Shown in pieces: positions 10,429 to 19,574 of a DNA stretch of 64,000 nucleotides (its first letter is position 1; every line of letters begins with the position of its first letter). Origin of the DNA: CAMLOF01 sp041913045. GTDB lineage: Bacteria > Pseudomonadota > Gammaproteobacteria > Burkholderiales > Burkholderiaceae_C. Both the position numbers and the translations under genes were made by a program. The notes beneath the pieces were generated by a model, which did not search any database, was not told where the DNA came from, and was given only the letters and a program-made list of their open reading frames with translations. The stretch covers positions 4,756 through 68,755 of the forward strand of contig JAYSGB010000021.1 in assembly GCA_041913045.1 (NCBI GenBank). The letters are read 5' to 3'.

Positions 10429-12219
10429 ATGCGATTCACTGTTCCACTTGCCCTGCTTTCAGCCGCGCTGTTGGCCGCCTGTACAACCACGGCGCCCACG
10501 CTCAACTACACGGTGCCCAACCAACCTGAAGGCTCGTCGGGCTACGCTGAGAAACCAGGCTGGCAGACCGCCAAGTTCGCCGTGGCCGCCGCCAACCCGC
10601 TGGCCACCGACGCGGGTTACCAGGTCCTCAAGGCGGGCGGCAGCGCGGTGGATGCCGCCATCGCCGTGCAAATGGTCCTGACGCTGGTGGAGCCACAGTC
10701 CAGCGGCATCGGCGGCGGCGCCTTCCTCATGCATTTCGACGGCAAATCCGTGGAAGCCTACGACGGCCGCGAAACCGCCCCGGCCGCCGCCAACGAAAAC
10801 CTCTTCATCAAGCCCGACGGCAAGCCCATGGCCTTCATCGAAGGTGTGGTGGGCGGGCGTTCGGTGGGCGTGCCCGGCACCGTGCGCATGCTGGAGCTGG
10901 CCCACCAGCAACACGGCAAGTTGCCTTGGGCCGCTCTTTTCCAACCTGCCATTACCCTGGCGGAACAGGGCTTCAAGGTCAGCGCCCGGTTGAACACCTT
11001 GCTGGCGGCAGAACAGCACTTGAAGAAAGATCCCGTGGCCGCTGCCTATTTCTACAATGCCAGTGGCCAGCCCTGGCCCGTGGGGCACGTACTGAAGAAC
11101 CCCGAACTGGCCCAGGTTCTGCGGGACATTGCCGCGCGCGGCTCCAAGGCGCTGCTCGAAGGCCCGGTGGCGCAAGCCATCGTAGACAAGATCCGCAGCC
11201 ACCCCACCAACCCCGGCCAGATGACGCTGGCCGATCTGTCTGGCTACCAGCCGCGAAAGCGTGAACCTCTGTGTCACGACCATGCCGTTCAACCGCAGAA
11301 GGTGTACCGGCTCTGCGGCTTCCCGCCGCCCAGTTCGGGTGCCATCGCCATCGGCCAGATGCTGGGCATCCTGCAAAACACGCAGGGTGCCGCCTTGCCC
11401 CTGGGTGCCGACGGCCTGCCCAGCGCCGACTGGCTGCACTTCTACACCGAAGCCGCCCGCCTCGCGTTTGCCGACCGTGCTCAATACGTGGCCGACCCCG
11501 ACTTCGTTCCCCCGCCCGCTGGCTCGTGGATGAGCCTGCTGTCAACCGACTACTTGGCGCAGCGGGCGCGGCTGATTGGAGCCCAGTCCATGAAAGTCGC
11601 GCAACCCGGCCGCCCGGAGGGCACGCGAACGAGCTTCGCCCCCATGCCACATCAGCCGGAATACGGCACCAGCCACATCAGCATCGTTGATGCCCAGGGG
11701 CGTGCCGTGGCCATGACCACCACCATCGAAGACGCCTTCGGCGCTCGCCAGATGGTCAAGGGCTTCCTGCTCAACAATGAGCTGACCGACTTCAGCTTTG
11801 CCCCTCGCGACGCCCAGGGCACCCCCATCGCCAACCGTGTGCAGCCGGGCAAGCGCCCGCGTTCGTCCATGTCGCCCACCCTGGTGTTCGACAAAGCCAC
11901 TGGGCAACTGGTGATGAGTGGCGGCAGCCCCGGCGGCGCGCTGATCATCCACTACACCGCCAAGACGCTTTGGGGCACCCTGCACTGGGGCCTGAACGCC
12001 CAGCAGGCCATCAACCTGCCCAACTTTGGTTCGGCCAACGGCCCCACGCTGCTGGAAGAAAAACGCTTCCCCGCCGCCACGGTCGATGCACTGAAGACCC
12101 GGGGGCACGAGGTACGGGAAATGAACATGACCAGCGGGCTGCAGGCCATCCAGCGCATGCCGGGCGGCTACTTTGGCGGTGCTGACCCGCGCCGCGAAGG
12201 CGTGGTCATGGGCGACTGA
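10429..12219 (+). CDS. ggt: Gamma-glutamyltransferase (lipoprotein form)
   Basis: 596 residues, with AAGGAG before the ATG. The first 18 residues end in the lipobox LLAAC, so this copy is predicted to be lipid-anchored. It is an Ntn hydrolase that processes itself before the nucleophilic Thr in YGTSHISIVD; downstream AVAMTTTIEDAFGA and the GGSPGG glycine loop (SGGSPGGALIIHYT) that stabilises the tetrahedral intermediate are present. It hydrolyses or transpeptidates gamma-glutamyl bonds of glutathione and related compounds in the periplasm. Diverges from clpB; converges on moaE. Confidence 0.95.
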   Translation: MRFTVPLALLSAALLAACTTTAPTLNYTVPNQPEGSSGYAEKPGWQTAKFAVAAANPLATDAGYQVLKAGGSAVDAAIAVQMVLTLVEPQSSGIGGGAFLMHFDGKSVEAYDGRETAPAAANENLFIKPDGKPMAFIEGVVGGRSVGVPGTVRMLELAHQQHGKLPWAALFQPAITLAEQGFKVSARLNTLLAAEQHLKKDPVAAAYFYNASGQPWPVGHVLKNPELAQVLRDIAARGSKALLEGPVAQAIVDKIRSHPTNPGQMTLADLSGYQPRKREPLCHDHAVQPQKVYRLCGFPPPSSGAIAIGQMLGILQNTQGAALPLGADGLPSADWLHFYTEAARLAFADRAQYVADPDFVPPPAGSWMSLLSTDYLAQRARLIGAQSMKVAQPGRPEGTRTSFAPMPHQPEYGTSHISIVDAQGRAVAMTTTIEDAFGARQMVKGFLLNNELTDFSFAPRDAQGTPIANRVQPGKRPRSSMSPTLVFDKATGQLVMSGGSPGGALIIHYTAKTLWGTLHWGLNAQQAINLPNFGSANGPTLLEEKRFPAATVDALKTRGHEVREMNMTSGLQAIQRMPGGYFGGADPRREGVVMGD

Positions 12220-12239
12220 GCCACCGCCGGGCCGTCGAA

Positions 12240-12719
12240 TCAGCCGTTGCGGCTATCGATGCCCCAGCGGGCCAAGGCCGCATCATCGCTCACTCGGGCA
12301 TCCACCCAGCGGGCGCCCTCGGGCGTCTGCTCCTTCTTCCAGAACGGTGCCTGCGTCTTCAGGTAGTCCATCAGGAATTCGCAGGCCTGGAAGCTCTCGC
12401 CCCGGTGGGCCGAAGTCACCGCCACCAGCACGATCTGGTCCAGCGGCTGCAACAGGCCCACGCGGTGGATCACCCGTGCGCCAAAGATGTCGAAGCGGCG
12501 GAAAGCCTCGTCGATCATCGCCTCGATGGCCTTTTCCGTCATGCCGGGGTAGTGTTCCAGCTCCATCGTGGACACGCTCTGGCCGTCATTGCGGTCACGC
12601 ACGGTGCCCACAAATGCGCAGACGGCGCCTACGCGGGCGTCCTGGCTGCGCAAGGCAAGCACCTCGGCGTTCAGGTCGAAGTCTTCGGTCAGGATGCTGA
12701 CGCGGCTGGAGGCGGTCAT
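12240..12719 (-). CDS. moaE: Molybdopterin synthase catalytic subunit
   Basis: 159 residues from ATG 12719, chosen because GAGGGGAA lies just upstream; a GTG six codons earlier is possible. MoaE binds precursor Z and inserts sulfur from MoaD thiocarboxylate. Family features: VGAVCAFVGTVRDRN, LEHYPGMTEKAI, HRVGLLQPLDQIVLVAV, the SAHRGESFQACEFLMDYLK substrate-binding stretch and the active-site lysine region FWKKE. It lies 10 nt after moaD on the same strand. Confidence 0.96.
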   Translation of the reverse strand: MTASSRVSILTEDFDLNAEVLALRSQDARVGAVCAFVGTVRDRNDGQSVSTMELEHYPGMTEKAIEAMIDEAFRRFDIFGARVIHRVGLLQPLDQIVLVAVTSAHRGESFQACEFLMDYLKTQAPFWKKEQTPEGARWVDARVSDDAALARWGIDSRNG

Positions 12720-12729
12720 GGCATTCCCC

Positions 12730-12981
12730 TCAACCACCGGTGACCGGGGGAAAAAACGCCACCTCTGCTCCCGGCGCCAAAGGTGCCGTCTCGTCCACCA
12801 TCACCTGGTTCAGGGAAGCGCGCACGGCCTTGCCCCTGGCCAGAGCTTCGGCCCACGCGCCGCCACGGCCAATCAGCTCGTCGCGCAGTTCACCCACGCT
12901 GGCAGCACGCGTGTCCAGCGTCAAAGAGGCCATGCCCACCGCCTCGCGGATGGCAGCAAAGAAACGCACTTGAATGGTCAT
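12730..12981 (-). CDS. moaD: Molybdopterin synthase sulfur carrier subunit
   Basis: 83 residues, ubiquitin-like beta-grasp, ending in the essential Gly-Gly (VTGG) that is adenylated by MoeB/ThiF-type enzymes and converted to a thiocarboxylate. Lies between moeA (7-nt gap) and moaE, forming moeA-moaD-moaE. Confidence 0.96.
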   Translation of the reverse strand: MTIQVRFFAAIREAVGMASLTLDTRAASVGELRDELIGRGGAWAEALARGKAVRASLNQVMVDETAPLAPGAEVAFFPPVTGG

Positions 12982-12988
12982 GGGCAGA

Positions 12989-14272
12989 TCAGGAAAGCAG
13001 CGAATCGAAAGACAGAAAGCTCACTTCGTCACCATACGCGATGGCACGCCCCGGCGGGTTGTCCACCAGGCCATCCCCCCACACCACAGAGGTCAATACT
13101 CCGGAGCTCTGGTTGGGGAACAGCGTCAACCCGCCTTCGGCATCGCGCTTGACGCGCAGGAATTCGCGGCGTTTGTCGCCCTTGGGGAACTCAAAGTGCG
13201 CCACCATGCGTTGAGGCACGAGCAACCCATCGGCCTGCGCACCCACCACGCCCTGCAGCCGACGCAGGAAGGGCCGCACCAGCAGCAAAAAGGTCACGAA
13301 GCTGGACACTGGGTTACCAGGCAAACCCACAAAATGGCATCGGCCACCGCCATCGGGCCGCGCCACCCAGCCGTGTGCAAACGGCTTGCCCGGCTTCATG
13401 CCGATCTGCCACAGGTCCAGCCCGCCCAGTTGTTGCACAGCAGGTTTGATGTGGTCTTCCTCGCCCACCGACACACCGCCGCTGGTCAGGATCACATCGT
13501 GCGCCTGGGCGGCCGAACGCAGCGCAGCGAGCGTCGCGTCACGTTGATCGGGCACGATGCCCAGGTCGCTCACCTCGCAGCCCAGGCGCTGCAACAGCGC
13601 GCGCAAAAAGAAACGGTTGGAGTTGTAGATGGCTCCAGGCTTCATCTTTTCGGGCGGCACGTCGCCCGGCATCACCAGTTCGTCCCCCGTGGAAAACAGT
13701 GCCACGCGCACACGGCGGGTAACGCTCAGGTGCGCAAAACCCATGCTGGCAGCCAGCCCCAGTTCCGCCGGGCCCAGCTTTGTGCCCTTGGTCAGCACCA
13801 CCTCGCCACGGCGCACGTCCTCACCTTGACGGCGAATCCACTGCCCTGCCTCGGGCAAGGTCTTGAAGCGCACCTGAGGCACTCCATTCAACTCCCCCGT
13901 CACCTCGGCCTCTTCCTGCATCACCACGGCGTCGGCACCAGCAGGTACGGGCGCGCCCGTGAAGATACGAGCCACGGTTCCGGGCTGCAATTCAGGACCG
14001 AAGTACCCCGCGGGAATGCGCTGCGACACAGGCAAGGCCCCGCCTGCTGCGGCCCTCAGGTCGGCCACGCGCACGGCGTATCCATCCATCGAAGTGTTGT
14101 CGTGGCCCGGCACGTCCAGGGCAGAAAACAAATCCTGCGCCAACACACGCCCGTCTGCGTCGAACGTCGCCACCTCCTCCACCTCCGGCACAGCCTGAAC
14201 CGCAGCCAGCAAGGCCGCCAGGGCGTCCTCCAGCAGCATCAAGCCAGGACGAGCAGGTTTGGCTTCAGTCAT
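12989..14272 (-). CDS. moeA: Molybdopterin molybdenumtransferase
   Basis: 427 residues; inserts molybdate into adenylylated molybdopterin. Signatures: DVPGHDNTSMDGYAVR, GAPVPAGADAVVMQEE, RRQGEDVRRGE, SNRFFLRALL, TSGGVSVGEEDHIKP and the FVGLPGNPVSSFVTF loop. The start overlaps the end of thrC by 8 nt, so molybdenum-cofactor genes are transcribed behind threonine biosynthesis. Confidence 0.97.
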   Translation of the reverse strand: MTEAKPARPGLMLLEDALAALLAAVQAVPEVEEVATFDADGRVLAQDLFSALDVPGHDNTSMDGYAVRVADLRAAAGGALPVSQRIPAGYFGPELQPGTVARIFTGAPVPAGADAVVMQEEAEVTGELNGVPQVRFKTLPEAGQWIRRQGEDVRRGEVVLTKGTKLGPAELGLAASMGFAHLSVTRRVRVALFSTGDELVMPGDVPPEKMKPGAIYNSNRFFLRALLQRLGCEVSDLGIVPDQRDATLAALRSAAQAHDVILTSGGVSVGEEDHIKPAVQQLGGLDLWQIGMKPGKPFAHGWVARPDGGGRCHFVGLPGNPVSSFVTFLLLVRPFLRRLQGVVGAQADGLLVPQRMVAHFEFPKGDKRREFLRVKRDAEGGLTLFPNQSSGVLTSVVWGDGLVDNPPGRAIAYGDEVSFLSFDSLLS

Positions 14273-15695
14273 TGCAATGGCTGGAGATGTAGGCCTTCAC
14301 CTTTTCCACGTCTGCAGGCATCACCTGCACGCGCTTGGGCAGCGCCTCAATGCCGTTGAACTTCGCCGGACGCTCGGGCTCGCGGCCCAGTGCCTCGACG
14401 ATGGTCTCTGCAAACTTGATCGGCAGCGCCGTCTCCAACACCACCATGGGCACGCCAGCGGTCTGGTGCTCGCGCGCCACCTTCACGCCGTCGGCGGTGT
14501 GGGTGTCGATCATCTGGCCAAAGCGTTCCCAGGTGTCGCGAATGGTTGCCAGGCGGTCGGCATGCGTGCTCTTGCCGCTGACGAAGCCGTAACGGCTGGC
14601 GGCCTGTGCGAAATGAGGGTTGCTGCTCAGGTCAAACCTGCCCTCGCGCCCCAGCGCGTCGCCGAACAGTGCCTTGGTCTGCGACGCGTCACGACCCAGC
14701 AGATCAAACACGAAGCGCTCGAAGTTGCTGGCCTTGGAAATGTCCATCGACGGGCTGGACGTTTCATAAGTGTCGGCACTGCCGCGCACCCGGTATACAC
14801 CGGTACGGAAGAACTCGTCCAGCACGTCGTTCTCATTGGTCGCCACCACCAGTTGGTGAATGGGAAGCCCCATCATGCGCGCCACATGCCCAGCACACAC
14901 GTTGCCAAAGTTGCCGCTCGGCACCGTAAAGCTGACCTTCTGGCTGTTGGACTCCGTAGCCTGGATGTACCCCGCAAAGTAATACACCACCTGTGCCAGC
15001 AGACGCGCCCAGTTGATGGAATTGACCGTGCCGATCTTGTACTTGCGCTTGAAAGCCAGGTCGTTGCTCACCGCCTTGACGATGTCCTGGCAGTCGTCGA
15101 ACACGCCTTCAATGGCAATGTTGTGGATGTTGGCGTCCTGCAGACTGAACATCTGCGCCTGCTGAAAGGGGCTCATGCGCCCGTGCGGGCTGGTCATGAA
15201 CACGCGCACACCCTGTTTGCCACGCATGGCATGCTCTGCCGCACTGCCTGTGTCGCCGCTGGTGGCTCCCAGGATGTTCAACTGCTCGCCACGGCGGCCC
15301 AGTTCGTACTCAAACAGGTTGCCCAGCAGCTGCATCGCCATGTCCTTGAAGGCCAGCGTCGGGCCGTTGGACAGCGCCTCGATCCACAGCTCGTTTTCCA
15401 GGTGGCGCAGCGGCACGATCTCGCCCGTGCCGAAAACCTCTGCCGTGTAGGTCTTGGTACACAAGGCGCGCAGATCGGCGGCAGGAATGTCGTCAACGTA
15501 GAGCGACAGGATCTCAAACGCCAGCTCGGCATAGCCCTGCTCGTGATAGACCTTGCGCCAGCGCGTCAGCGTGGCATCGTCCACCTGCGGGTAGTGCTCG
15601 GGCAGGTACAGCCCACCGTCCGGCGCCAGGCCTTCGAGCAGGATTTCACAGAAACGCTTGCGGTCCCCATGGCCGCGGGTGGACACGTACAACAT
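14265..15695 (-). CDS. thrC: Threonine synthase
   Basis: 476 residues, PLP enzyme converting O-phosphohomoserine to threonine. The PLP lysine is in LAFKDMAMQLLG; the phosphate-binding GATSGDTGSAAEHAM loop and VPSGNFGNVCAG follow. Length fits the long type II ThrC of proteobacteria. Its ATG overlaps the hom stop codon by one base (TGATG). Confidence 0.97.
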   Translation of the reverse strand: MLYVSTRGHGDRKRFCEILLEGLAPDGGLYLPEHYPQVDDATLTRWRKVYHEQGYAELAFEILSLYVDDIPAADLRALCTKTYTAEVFGTGEIVPLRHLENELWIEALSNGPTLAFKDMAMQLLGNLFEYELGRRGEQLNILGATSGDTGSAAEHAMRGKQGVRVFMTSPHGRMSPFQQAQMFSLQDANIHNIAIEGVFDDCQDIVKAVSNDLAFKRKYKIGTVNSINWARLLAQVVYYFAGYIQATESNSQKVSFTVPSGNFGNVCAGHVARMMGLPIHQLVVATNENDVLDEFFRTGVYRVRGSADTYETSSPSMDISKASNFERFVFDLLGRDASQTKALFGDALGREGRFDLSSNPHFAQAASRYGFVSGKSTHADRLATIRDTWERFGQMIDTHTADGVKVAREHQTAGVPMVVLETALPIKFAETIVEALGREPERPAKFNGIEALPKRVQVMPADVEKVKAYISSHCND

Positions 15696-17017
15696 CAGGC
15701 CAATTCCTCTTTACGGATACGGGTGATGGGCGCCAGCACCGTGGGCAGTGCCTGCATCTGCGCCAGCGCATCGTTCATGGTGCCTTCGCGCGTTTCGTGT
15801 GTCAGGATGATCACATCGGTCTGGGTGCTACCTTCGCCGCCCACTTCGTCGGCTTCACGTTGCAGTACAGCGTCGATGCTGATGCCCGCCGCAGCCAGGA
15901 TGCCCGTGACCTTGGTCAGCACGCCAGCCTGGTCGGCCACGCGCAGGCGCAGGTAGTAGCTGGTGACCACCTCGCTCATGGGCAGCACCGGCAGGTTGCT
16001 CATGGCGTTAGGCTGGAAGGCCAGGTGCGGCACGCGATTGAGCGGGTCGGCCGTGTGCAGGCGCGTCACGTCCACCAAGTCGGCAATCACGGCGCTGGCC
16101 GTGGGCTCACTGCCCGCGCCCTTGCCGTAGTAGAGCGTGGTGCCCACGGCATCACCCTGCACCATCACGGCGTTCATGGCGCCTTCCACGTTGGCGATCA
16201 GCCGTTTGCCGGGCACCAGACAGGGGTGAACACGCAGCTCCACGCCCTGCGCGGCGCGCTTGGCAATGCCCAGCAGCTTGATGCGGTAGCCCAATTGCTC
16301 AGCGTAGCGGATGTCGGCGGCGCCCAGCTTGGTGATGCCTTCCACATAGGCCTTGTCGAACTGCACAGGAATGCCGTAGGCAATCGCGCTCATCAGCGTG
16401 GCCTTGTGCGCCGCGTCCACGCCCTCGATGTCGAAGGTCGGGTCGGCTTCGGCGTAGCCCAGGCGCTGTGCCTCCTTCAGGACCACGTCAAAGTCCAGGC
16501 CCTTGTCGCGCATTTCGCTCAGGATGAAGTTGGTGGTGCCGTTGATGATGCCGGCCACCCACTCGATGCGGTTGGCCGTCAGGCCCTCGCGCAGCGCCTT
16601 GATGATGGGAATGCCACCGGCCACGGCTGCTTCAAACGCTACCATCACGCCCTTGGCCTGCGCCGCAGCGAAGATCTCGGTGCCATGCACGGCCAGCAAA
16701 GCCTTGTTGGCGGTAACCACGTGCTTGCCCGCAGCAATCGCCTCCATCACCAGTGCCTTGGCAATCCCATAACCGCCGATCAGCTCGACCACGATGTCAA
16801 TCTCGGGGTTGGCAATCACCTGGCGAGCGTCGTTGACCACCTGCACGCCCTCACCCACCACTGCGCGGGCGCGCTCCGTGTCAAGGTCGGCCACCATGGT
16901 GATCTGGATGCCACGGCCGGCACGGCGCTGGATTTCCTCCTGGTTGCGCTTGAGCACATTGAACGTGCCACTGCCCACGGTGCCAATGCCCAGAAGGCCC
17001 ACTTGAATCGGTTTCAT
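15695..17017 (-). CDS. hom: Homoserine dehydrogenase
   Basis: 440 residues. N-terminal NAD(P)-binding GLLGIGTVGSGTFNVL, catalytic domain with AAVAGGIPIIKALREGL and the EADPTFDIEGVDAAHK signature, and a C-terminal ACT domain (RVADQAGVLTKVTGILAAAGI) that normally confers feedback control by threonine. Converts aspartate semialdehyde to homoserine. Second gene of alaA-hom-thrC. Confidence 0.97.
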   Translation of the reverse strand: MKPIQVGLLGIGTVGSGTFNVLKRNQEEIQRRAGRGIQITMVADLDTERARAVVGEGVQVVNDARQVIANPEIDIVVELIGGYGIAKALVMEAIAAGKHVVTANKALLAVHGTEIFAAAQAKGVMVAFEAAVAGGIPIIKALREGLTANRIEWVAGIINGTTNFILSEMRDKGLDFDVVLKEAQRLGYAEADPTFDIEGVDAAHKATLMSAIAYGIPVQFDKAYVEGITKLGAADIRYAEQLGYRIKLLGIAKRAAQGVELRVHPCLVPGKRLIANVEGAMNAVMVQGDAVGTTLYYGKGAGSEPTASAVIADLVDVTRLHTADPLNRVPHLAFQPNAMSNLPVLPMSEVVTSYYLRLRVADQAGVLTKVTGILAAAGISIDAVLQREADEVGGEGSTQTDVIILTHETREGTMNDALAQMQALPTVLAPITRIRKEELA

Positions 17018-17059
17018 ATCGGTTGGTTCTCGGTGAAAAAAGCAAATATCGGTTGCGCC

Positions 17060-18292
17060 TCAAGTGCCGTGGCGCTTGCGGTAGTGGGCCAGGAAACGTG
17101 CGATGCGGCCCACAGCCTCGGCCAGATCGTCTTCATGCGGCAGAAAAACCAGCCTGAAGTGATCAGGCGTCGGGAAATTGAAACCCGTGCCCTGCACGAT
17201 GAGCACCTTTTCCTCGGCCAGCAGCTCGTAGGCGAACTGCTGGTCGTCCTCAATGGGATAGATATTCGGGTCCAGGCGGGGGAACATGTACAGCGCCGCC
17301 TTGGGCTTGACGCAACTCACCCCCGGAATGTCGGTCAGCAGCTTGTGGGCCAGATCACGCTGACGGCACAGGCGGCCCCCAGGTGCCACCAGGTCGTTGA
17401 TGCTCTGATAGCCACCCAGCGCCGTCTGGATGGCCAGTTGTCCCGGGGTATTCGCACACAAGCGCATCGAGGCCAGCATGTTCAGCCCCTCTATGTAGTC
17501 CTTGGCACGGCGCTTGTCGCCCGACACGATCATCCAGCCTGCACGGTAGCCACAGGAACGGTAGTTCTTGGACAAGCCGTTGAAAGTCACGAACAGCACG
17601 TCGTCAGCCAGTGAAGCAATCGACGTGTGCGTGTTGCCGTCGTACAGCACCTTGTCGTAGATTTCGTCGGCAAACACGATGAGATCGTGCTTGCGAGCCA
17701 GATCCACGATCGCCCGCAACACGTCGTCCGGGTAAAGCGCCCCCGTGGGGTTGTTGGGGTTGATGACGACGATGCCCTTGGTGTTGGGCGTGATCTTCCG
17801 TTCGATGTCGGCCAGGTCGGGCGTCCAGCCCGCCTGTTCATCGCACATGTAATGCACCGGCGTGCCGCCGGACAAAGAAACCGACGCAGTCCACAACGGG
17901 TAATCGGGGGCAGGCACCAGAATCTCGTCGCCCGCGTTGAGCAGCGCGTTCATCGACATGGTGATGAGTTCGCTGGCGCCATTGCCCAGGTACACGTCAT
18001 CCACCGTCACACCGGCAATGCGCTTTTCCTGCGTGTAATGCACGATGGCCTTGCGCGGCGCGAACAGACCCTTGCTGTCGGTGTAACCCGCCGCCTGCGG
18101 CAGGTTGCGGATCATGTCCTGCAGAATTTCATCTGGCGGCTCCAGCCCGAACACCGCCAGGTTGCCGATGTTGAGCTTGATGATCTTCTGCCCCTCTTCC
18201 TCCATGGCTCGCGCCTTGTCCAGCACGGGACCCCGGATGTCGTAGCAGACATTGGCCAGCTTGGCGGACTTCTTGATTTTCGGCGCTTGCAT
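17060..18292 (-). CDS. alaA: AlaA-like pyridoxal-phosphate aminotransferase
   Basis: 410 residues from ATG 18292; the frame stays open upstream but the homologous N-terminus is KSAKLANVCYDIRGPVLDKA. Class I/II aminotransferase: INPNNPTGALY, FADEIYDKVLYDG, and the PLP lysine in NGLSKNYRSCGYRAGW. The family makes alanine from glutamate and pyruvate; placement upstream of hom and thrC is common in Comamonadaceae. The 42-nt gap to hom suggests one transcript. Confidence 0.9.
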   Translation of the reverse strand: MQAPKIKKSAKLANVCYDIRGPVLDKARAMEEEGQKIIKLNIGNLAVFGLEPPDEILQDMIRNLPQAAGYTDSKGLFAPRKAIVHYTQEKRIAGVTVDDVYLGNGASELITMSMNALLNAGDEILVPAPDYPLWTASVSLSGGTPVHYMCDEQAGWTPDLADIERKITPNTKGIVVINPNNPTGALYPDDVLRAIVDLARKHDLIVFADEIYDKVLYDGNTHTSIASLADDVLFVTFNGLSKNYRSCGYRAGWMIVSGDKRRAKDYIEGLNMLASMRLCANTPGQLAIQTALGGYQSINDLVAPGGRLCRQRDLAHKLLTDIPGVSCVKPKAALYMFPRLDPNIYPIEDDQQFAYELLAEEKVLIVQGTGFNFPTPDHFRLVFLPHEDDLAEAVGRIARFLAHYRKRHGT

Positions 18293-18390
18293 GATGAGCA
18301 ATGAAGTGAAACTGGTTATTCTACCGAGCGCCCGCTGCGGTGCAGCGTGATCCGTACAATCGCCGGACAAGCCCGACGCCACACCACTTC

Positions 18391-18765
18391 ATGAAGCTGC
18401 AGCCAGACCGTTTTGACACCCTTGCCATCAATGCATATGGCCCGGGCTGGATCGCCGTCAACGGCCAGCGAATGGAGCACAGCCTGATCGTCAGTTCGCA
18501 AGGCCGACTGGAAAACTGGAACTGTGATGGCCTGGCCAGCCTTTCCGTCGAACACTTCGACCGTCTGGCCGACGACCTGCCCGAACTGGTGGTGTTTGGA
18601 AGCGGTTCGCGTCTGCGCTTTGTCTCGCCCACACTGCTTCGTGGCTTGATTGCCAAAGGCATAGGCGTTGAGACCATGGACACCATGGCAGCCTGCCGCA
18701 CTTACAACATTCTTGCGGGTGAAGGTCGCAAGGTCGTTGCGGCCCTGATCATCGAGAACAACTGA
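18391..18765 (+). CDS. Mth938-like domain protein (DUF498)
   Basis: 124 residues from ATG 18391. Small single-domain protein with the Xcc1710/Mth938 pattern: INAYGPGWIAVNGQRME, LPELVVFGSGSRLRF, and IGVETMDTMAACRTYNILAGEGRKV. The family is structurally known but biochemically unassigned in bacteria; the eukaryotic relative NDUFAF3 is a complex I assembly factor. Diverges from alaA with about 100 bp between starts. Confidence 0.85.
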   Translation: MKLQPDRFDTLAINAYGPGWIAVNGQRMEHSLIVSSQGRLENWNCDGLASLSVEHFDRLADDLPELVVFGSGSRLRFVSPTLLRGLIAKGIGVETMDTMAACRTYNILAGEGRKVVAALIIENN

Positions 18766-18805
18766 GCCCAGCGCCACCCTCTCGCAACCCAGTCAAGCAC
18801 GCGAC

Positions 18806-18834
18806 TGGCCATGCGTCGCGCTTCAGGGTAAAAT
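18806..18834 (+). promoter_or_regulatory. Candidate sigma-70 promoter of bcp
   Basis: TGGCCA (18806-18811) and TAAAAT (18829-18834) with 17-nt spacing, about 100 nt before the ATG. The -35 element is weak (4/6). Confidence 0.4.
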
Positions 18835-18935
18835 GCGAGCTTATTTTCCGGCGCCAACCGCTTTTATTTCGAGCAGTTAGGTGACTCTTTTTCCGGAAGA
18901 CCACGTATCTCACCAACTCGCAGGGGAACCGCTTC

Positions 18936-19412
18936 ATGGCCGTTGTCGTCAACAAACCCATTCCAGAATTTGAAGCCAGCGCGACCGGCGGTGTCAAGGT
19001 CACCAACCAGTCTCACCTGGGCCAAATTCTCATTCTTTATTTTTACCCCAAAGACAACACCCCTGGCTGCACCACCGAAGCCATGCAATTCCGCGACAAG
19101 TACAAAGACTTCGTCAAGGCGGGCGCACAGGTGTTCGGCGTTTCCCGCGACAACATGAAGTCCCACGACGACTTCAAACTCAAGCTCGAACTCCCCTTCG
19201 AGCTGATCGCCGACACCGAGGAAAAAATGTGCCACATGTTCGGCGTGGTCAAGAACAAGATCATGTACGGCAAGAAGGTCAAGGGCATCGAGCGCAGCAC
19301 CTTCCTGATCGGCGCTGATGGCATTCTGCTCCAGGAATGGCGCGGCCTGAAGGTTCCGGGTCACGTTGAGGAAGTTCTCAAGGCTGTCAAGGCACTGAAA
19401 AAAGCGGCTTGA
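18936..19412 (+). CDS. bcp: Thiol peroxidase of the Bcp/PrxQ family
   Basis: 158 residues; reduces hydrogen peroxide and organic hydroperoxides in the cytosol. Peroxidatic C45 is in DNTPGCTTEA. The resolving cysteine of the E. coli-type CxxxxC pair (position 50) is Met here; another cysteine, C99 (KMCHMF), corresponds to the third cysteine of E. coli Bcp. Resolution therefore uses C99, a second subunit or an external thiol. Followed by a stem-loop and an intrinsic terminator. Confidence 0.94.
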   Translation: MAVVVNKPIPEFEASATGGVKVTNQSHLGQILILYFYPKDNTPGCTTEAMQFRDKYKDFVKAGAQVFGVSRDNMKSHDDFKLKLELPFELIADTEEKMCHMFGVVKNKIMYGKKVKGIERSTFLIGADGILLQEWRGLKVPGHVEEVLKAVKALKKAA

Positions 19413-19422
19413 AGTCCACTGA

Positions 19423-19440
19423 TTTGGCGTACTCGCCAAA
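19423..19440 (+). other. Perfect 7-bp stem-loop after bcp
   Basis: TTTGGCG-TACT-CGCCAAA directly after the bcp stop codon. No T-run follows, so it is more likely an mRNA 3'-end stabiliser or processing hairpin than a terminator. Confidence 0.4.
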
Positions 19441-19521
19441 CGGGCCGCACCGCCATTTGACTGGTGCATAATGGCCTCATGAATTTGAACAAAACAGCAC
19501 TGCCTGCCCAAGTTCTCTCAC

Positions 19522-19556
19522 AAGCCGCCCGGTGATCGAGGCGGCTTTTTTGTTTT
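19522..19556 (+). terminator. Intrinsic terminator between bcp and phoH, overlapping an 18-codon ORF
   Basis: AAGCCGCC pairs with GGCGGCTT around a 10-nt loop, followed by TTTTTTGTTTT. An ATG at 19479 opens an 18-codon frame whose stop (19533-19535) lies inside the hairpin loop. That geometry resembles a leader-peptide attenuator for phoH, but no ribosome-binding site is evident, so plain termination of bcp is the default reading. Confidence 0.8.
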
Positions 19557-19574
19557 CCGGCCACACACATCCAC

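Noticed and set aside
14259..17614. Long plus-strand frames of 565 and 605 codons opposite thrC, hom and alaA
   Set aside because: Antisense GC-skew frames; the minus-strand genes have full family signatures and operon overlaps.
19457..19472. TTGACT and CATAAT as a promoter before phoH
   Set aside because: The hexamers are only 4 nt apart.
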